In this document: positions 27,001 to 33,000 of the stretch, one piece after another
Layout: each line of letters starts with the position of its first letter
How positions within the stretch are numbered: the stretch's first letter is position 1
From: Aspidapion aeneum
Lineage: Eukaryota; Arthropoda; Insecta; Coleoptera; Brentidae
Assembly: GCA_963576565.1 (NCBI GenBank)
Contig: OY755042.1
Span: forward strand, 12,006,262 to 12,070,261
Length of the DNA: 64,000 nucleotides
Direction: 5' to 3'
The notes under the pieces: generated by a model
Database searches by the model: none
The model's input: the letters and a program-made list of their open reading frames with translations, nothing else
What the model was told of the DNA's origin: nothing
Made by a program: the position numbers and the translations under genes

Positions 27001-30000
27001 TTGTTCTCGACGTTTCGCCATCTCGAGTGGATGGCATCTTCAGGAGATGTTGACTGTTTGTCGGCTTCTCGAAGACTAGTTCATATCATATCACCAGTCT
27101 TCGAGAAGCCGACAAACAGTCAACATCTCCTGAAGATGCCATCCACTCGAGATGGCGAAACGTCGAGAACAAATTTCCAACGACGACGGCCGAAGAGCCC
27201 GAAAGCACACCTACCATTAGACGATGGCCGCGAAAGCCTTTCACAATTTGTAAGTAATTTCTTATCATTTTATTTTTATTTTATTACACAGAAAATTTAA
27301 GTTTTATTTTTTGTTAATCTTAATTTTAACAATAATTTATTCTAAAAAATTTACACTCTTTAGAGTTTTGCACGATCGGGTCAGCTAACTACGCATATGA
27401 GAATCCACACTGGAAAACCTTTTCCATGCAGTTTGTGTGAAAAGAGATTTTGTCGACCTTCGGAACTCAGGATTCATATGAGGAAACACACAGGTACATC
27501 GTTACATTTTTAATGCCGAGATATTTACAGGGTAATACAGATATAGTTTGCTTATAGGGAAATGTGTAACATTTCCAAAGTAAAAAGTTTGTACCCGAGC
27601 GCATTAAGTGCTATATTTCAAGGGGCAGTTCTGGATGGGTTCTGTTTATAATTTTTTAAACTTTATGGAAAGTGTTGATGCAAAAACCCTTTTTATTTTG
27701 ATAAATAAGAAGAAAAATATAATATTTATAAAATAAACATATTCTTTTATAAATATTATTATTTCACAAAAATAACATAAATTCAATGAATTTCGTTGAA
27801 GCCGCATCCATCAGTGCGTGCATGAATATTATGCAGTTTTCGACTTACAGTTTTGGTTTTGCTCGATCTAAGTTGCCTTCTCTTGTTATACATAATTTTT
27901 TCATTTAAATTTCCGTTTAAAAAAATCTGAAATTCAAATAACCAAAATTAAACTTTGGTATAACACATTGCACAATGCTTTATATAGGGTGTCCCATAAC
28001 TTAGGGGCCATAGGTCTGATAAAAAAGTTCCTATAATGCATGGGTCAAAACTCTTTCTTTGTCGAGATACAAAGCTTCAAAGTTTTTAAAACATTTTTGA
28101 TAATAACTTTTGAAAAAAACGCTGTAAAAATATAAAATTGGGTAAAGTCGTGTATTAGAATAAGAGCAATCATTTGAAATTCAAATAATTTTTTTTTTTA
28201 ATTATGCTGTCAATTTTTTTTAGAAAAAACTGTTTTTTTGGTATTAACTTTTATCAATGCCATATTAAACGCAAGGTTTTTTTTAATATTTATTGTTAAT
28301 AAAAGCAAGCAAGCAAGTCTAGCGAGGCATATTAATAAAATATTATTCATATTTTTGAACGAATAAGTAAGCAAAAATAATTTTTTTTCAAAATAATTAA
28401 TTTTTATACATTTGTGGAGGTTACTTTGAAAGCCTGTATCTCCGCAACTTCACATTTTTGAATCACAATTAGCTGAGTAATCAGCTGGCTGTGACAGATT
28501 TTCCCTTTTTTGTAAAATTAAAAATGCTATATCTTAAAAACAGATGTGTGTTTACCCCCATGTTATATAAACTTTTTTTCGGAAATAACCTCCTCTGTCA
28601 CCTGCTGCACTATGGCCCCTAAGTTATGGGACACCCTGTATAATCAAGCTCTAAATTTATTAATTTTGTTTGTTATATTTTTAGTTATTACAAAATTTCT
28701 TGGCAAAAGTTAAGTTAACTAGTTTTGAAAACAGGTTTGATAACTTTTACCGCTTAAATATTAATATTTTTAAATGTTTATCCTTAAAAAAGTGCCCTTG
28801 TAATGGACTGAATTCAATAAAATTCATTATTTATAGGCAGTTCAAATAAGGTTTGCTCTTTTAACAAAGTACTCACTCCAAGTCACTTGGGTGCCCGGAA
28901 CAATCACTCTCAACATTCATACTCATTCACACTCATACTTACATAAAGATCCAGCGGGCCGGCCCGCATAGCACGCCCCGGTAGGCAATTTTCTTCTCTT
29001 AAAAAAGATTTAATTTTGCCGATACCATTTGTCGGGCACAGGGGTCTTTATCGTGCTAGCGCCATCCACGCTCTTAACATGGAACCATCCGCTTAACGTG
29101 ATTTCCGAACCAAGGCCTTGTATTGATCATCAACTTTGCCTACTTCGTTGATGCCCAAACTTCGCTCAAGGCAGGTTTTTACCCCCACCTCCGGTAAGTC
29201 TGTATTCACACACGGATAGTAGGTTGGAGTTTTAGTGTCAGGCATGGGATTCGAACCCACCATCCTTTGATTGTAAAGCGAACGCACGCCTACTGAACCA
29301 ATCAGGGCCACTATTCAAACGTCCTCAAACTAATTTAAGCGTCATCTGAAAAAAAATCCTATTTTTTCTTTATGTAGGTGCGGTTATGGAATAAGTAAAA
29401 TAATAGCTTAGTGACCTTCATTTTTGGTAATCCATTTGAAAATGCGAAAGGTCCGTGCAGATTTTATCGATTTATGGTCTCATAATAGTGACCTAAATTC
29501 ATTAGTAAACATAAATCATACCGAACCTATCTACTTTGTATTATTATTTTTTGGTAAACTTATCACACATATCAAAAAAAAAAAAAAAACACGGCACATT
29601 AATACATCACGAATTAAAAATTATTATTCTTTTCCCAATAAATAACATTTAAAATGACCTTATTAACAATATATTTTTTTTTCCTAAATATTTTTTTCCT
29701 TTTAATGTATATGTAACTGATTTTTTTATTTATTTATATAAAGAAATAATTATGGTTTATTTTTCTTTTTTTTTTATATATATATACAGTGTGTCCACGT
29801 AAGTTGGCGGCATATGGGAAACTTTTTTATTATTAGCTTTACGAAAAAAAGTTATTCTTCATAAAAAGTTCTGCATGGTCCAAAACCTAAAATGCAACCA
29901 TCAGATGTTAAATTTATTCAGTCATATTACGAGGTTTGTCAAAAAATGTGATTTTTGCTCCAGAGTAAAGTACCTTTCTTTTTGACAATATCGAAAATTG

Positions 30001-33000
30001 TTATAAAGAAAAGATGTTTAGAATTAAAAGTAGCTTTCAAATATTCAACATTGTTTATTTACATTAAAAAAATATTTTTTTCTACATTTTCTGCGATTAC
30101 GTTGGAAATTTAAGTTTGCACATTAAGGCATAATTAATCTAGGATGCAAATAATAATAATGTAAATAAACAATGTTGAATATTTGAAAGCTATTTTTAAT
30201 TCTAAACATCTTTTCTTTATAACAATTTTCGATATTGTCAAAACGAAAGGTACTTTACTCAAGAGCAAAAATCACATTTTTTGACAAACCTCGTAATATG
30301 ACTGAAAAAATTTAACATCTGATGGTTGCATTTTAGGTTTTGGACCATGCAGAACTTTTTATGAAGAATAACTTTTTTTCGTAAAGCTAATAATAAAAAA
30401 GTTTCCCATATGCCGCCAACTTACGTGGACACACTGTATATAAAAAAAAATATATACAATGGTTCAATAAATTTTGTCACTATAGTAACTGATGGGTGGC
30501 TCAATAAAATACGCACAATGATATCAATCAGCAATTCATATAAAAACAATAATAATAAATAAAACCTGTAACAAGCCATAATACCATGTAGAAAATAACA
30601 ACAATGTACACATTATAGTGACACCTATGTTAAAATTTACAACAAAATTAAAAAGGACTTGAAATAAATATATTTAAAATTCCGTACTCACCCTTCAGAC
30701 TAGATCGTACATTGGAACAACAAAAAACAAGAATTCAAGCACATCAGGAAAACAAACGGCACAAAATTAAAAACGAAACCCAACATTAATCTGCTAATTA
30801 TTTATATTTTCTTTTGTTTTGTTTATCAGACAGGTTATATTATCGGCGGCAAAATTAGTCCGCATTGTTGTCACTATTCTGGATTTTTATTATTCCGAAA
30901 TATTAAAACAAATTAAAATTCTTTAAGTTTAAAGCAAAAGGCAACCACTCTATTCAAGGTTAAATATAAAAAAAAGAAGAAAAATAAACCATAATTATTT
31001 CTTTATATAAATAAATAAAAAAAATCAGTTACATATACATTAAAAGGGAAAAAATATTTAGGAAAAAAAAATAATATATTGTTAATAAGGTTATTTATTG
31101 GGAAAAGAATAATAATTTTTAATTGGTGATGTATTAATGTGCCGTGTTTTATACTATCTTACTAATAAGTTGTACCCTTTTTAGTCTGATGAAGACAAAA
31201 ACCATTGTCGAAACGTTACCGATGGATTAAAACGTATACTTACCAGAACAACAGTTTCCTTATTCCCACTAAATTTACCTGTAATTATTATTTTTTGGAA
31301 ATTCGAATGCTGCTGTTCACCTTATTCGCAAAGTATCGTATGTTGTGCTTTGTTCGCAAACTATTCGAATTTTCAAAGATACACGAGAGACAGCGATGTT
31401 ATCAATAAGACTTTTAGGAGAGACACCATACGTGTGCGACATTTGTGGAAAAGGTTTTACCCACACGAGCAACATGTACAATCACAGACGGACTCACTTT
31501 GGAGAAAGGCCCTACCCGTGCCGCTACTGCGGCAAAACTTTCTCGCAAACTGATAGCCGCAACCGACATGAATTTGTTCACAAAGGTAAAAAAATTACAC
31601 AATTTGCAAATTCTCTTTACCGAAAATGTCTCATACATATTTTATAACATTAAAGTCGAGACTACTCTCAAGAAGGGGCATAATTGAACTGAGGATTTTT
31701 AAGGGAAAGTCTATCCTTCTTTAAATTTTTTTAAATAAAGCCTACGCGTTTTGACGTATAGACGTCATCTTCAGGGCTTCTGCAAATAAACATACAAGTT
31801 GTTAATATTCTTAAAATCTAAACAAAATTACAATTAGTACTTATGACTGGTTTTCTGTAAGTACTAATTGTAATTTTGTTTAGATTTTAAGAATATTAAC
31901 AACTTGTCTGTTTACTTACAGAAGCCCTGAAGATGACGTCTATACGTCGAAACGCGTAGGCTTTATTTAAAAAAATTTAAAGAAGGTTGGACTTTCCCTT
32001 AACAATCCTCAGTTCATATTTTATAAGTTTTATGCAGGATTTTGGAAGATTTAGGTGATTTATGAACATTGTTGTAATAGCATAGAATAATAAACAAAAG
32101 ACAATAAAAATATTGTAAATTGTTATTCCTAAAATAATAATGAAAGTAAAGAATAATGAAAGTGAAGTCATACTTACAGGTCGAAACAAATATGCGGCAA
32201 ATGAACGATTTAAGGGGACCGATTATTAAACGATTTTATTTAACTTCACAGTGACTGTCTGACTATCTGTCAAATCGTGCGATTCGTTTTTAACACTCTT
32301 TCCTGTGAACCTATTTTAATGAAACTTGGCACAATTATGTAGGTCTGATGACAATAGAATATTCTGTAAAAATTTGGGGGGTTCGGATTCAGCGGGTGAT
32401 TAATGGGTCTAAAGGGGATTAATTAATAACTTTGGAACCAAAACAGATAGGAACATGCGGTTTTCATATTTATGATTTGATGTAGACACAATATAATTTT
32501 ATGAACAAAAAAAAACGGCGTAGGAGGTAGGTGAGAGGTGTAAACGGGGTAAATTCATAAATTTGAAACCAAAACAGATAAGAACATGCGGTTTTCAGAT
32601 TTATGATGTGATATCGAGACAATATAATTTTATGAACAAAAAAACGGGGCCAGGGGGTCACTAAGGGTTGTTAAGGGGGTAAATTCTTTATAATGAAAAC
32701 AAGTACAAACATGTAGTTTTCAGATTTAATCTCGTGACAATACAATTTTAGGAAAAAACCGGAAGTACGGGTGGGTGAATGTGAAGGTGGTAAATTTTTA
32801 ACTTTGAAATCCAAACAGATATGAACATGCGGTTTTCAGATTTATGATTTGTTATAAATAATGATTATTGTATTGATGCATTTTGTTTCTTTTTGCTTAG
32901 ACTGAAAAGTAAAAAATAAAATAATTATTGTTTTTTAAATTAAAAGATTTTATAAAAAAATTGCAACAAAAATTAAAAAATAATTTAACAGATTTATTTT

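Noticed and set aside
29230..29312. Possible tRNA gene on the minus strand (A and B boxes present)
   Set aside because: The acceptor and anticodon arms do not close as a tRNA, and a long non-tRNA body follows; it is better explained as a SINE head.
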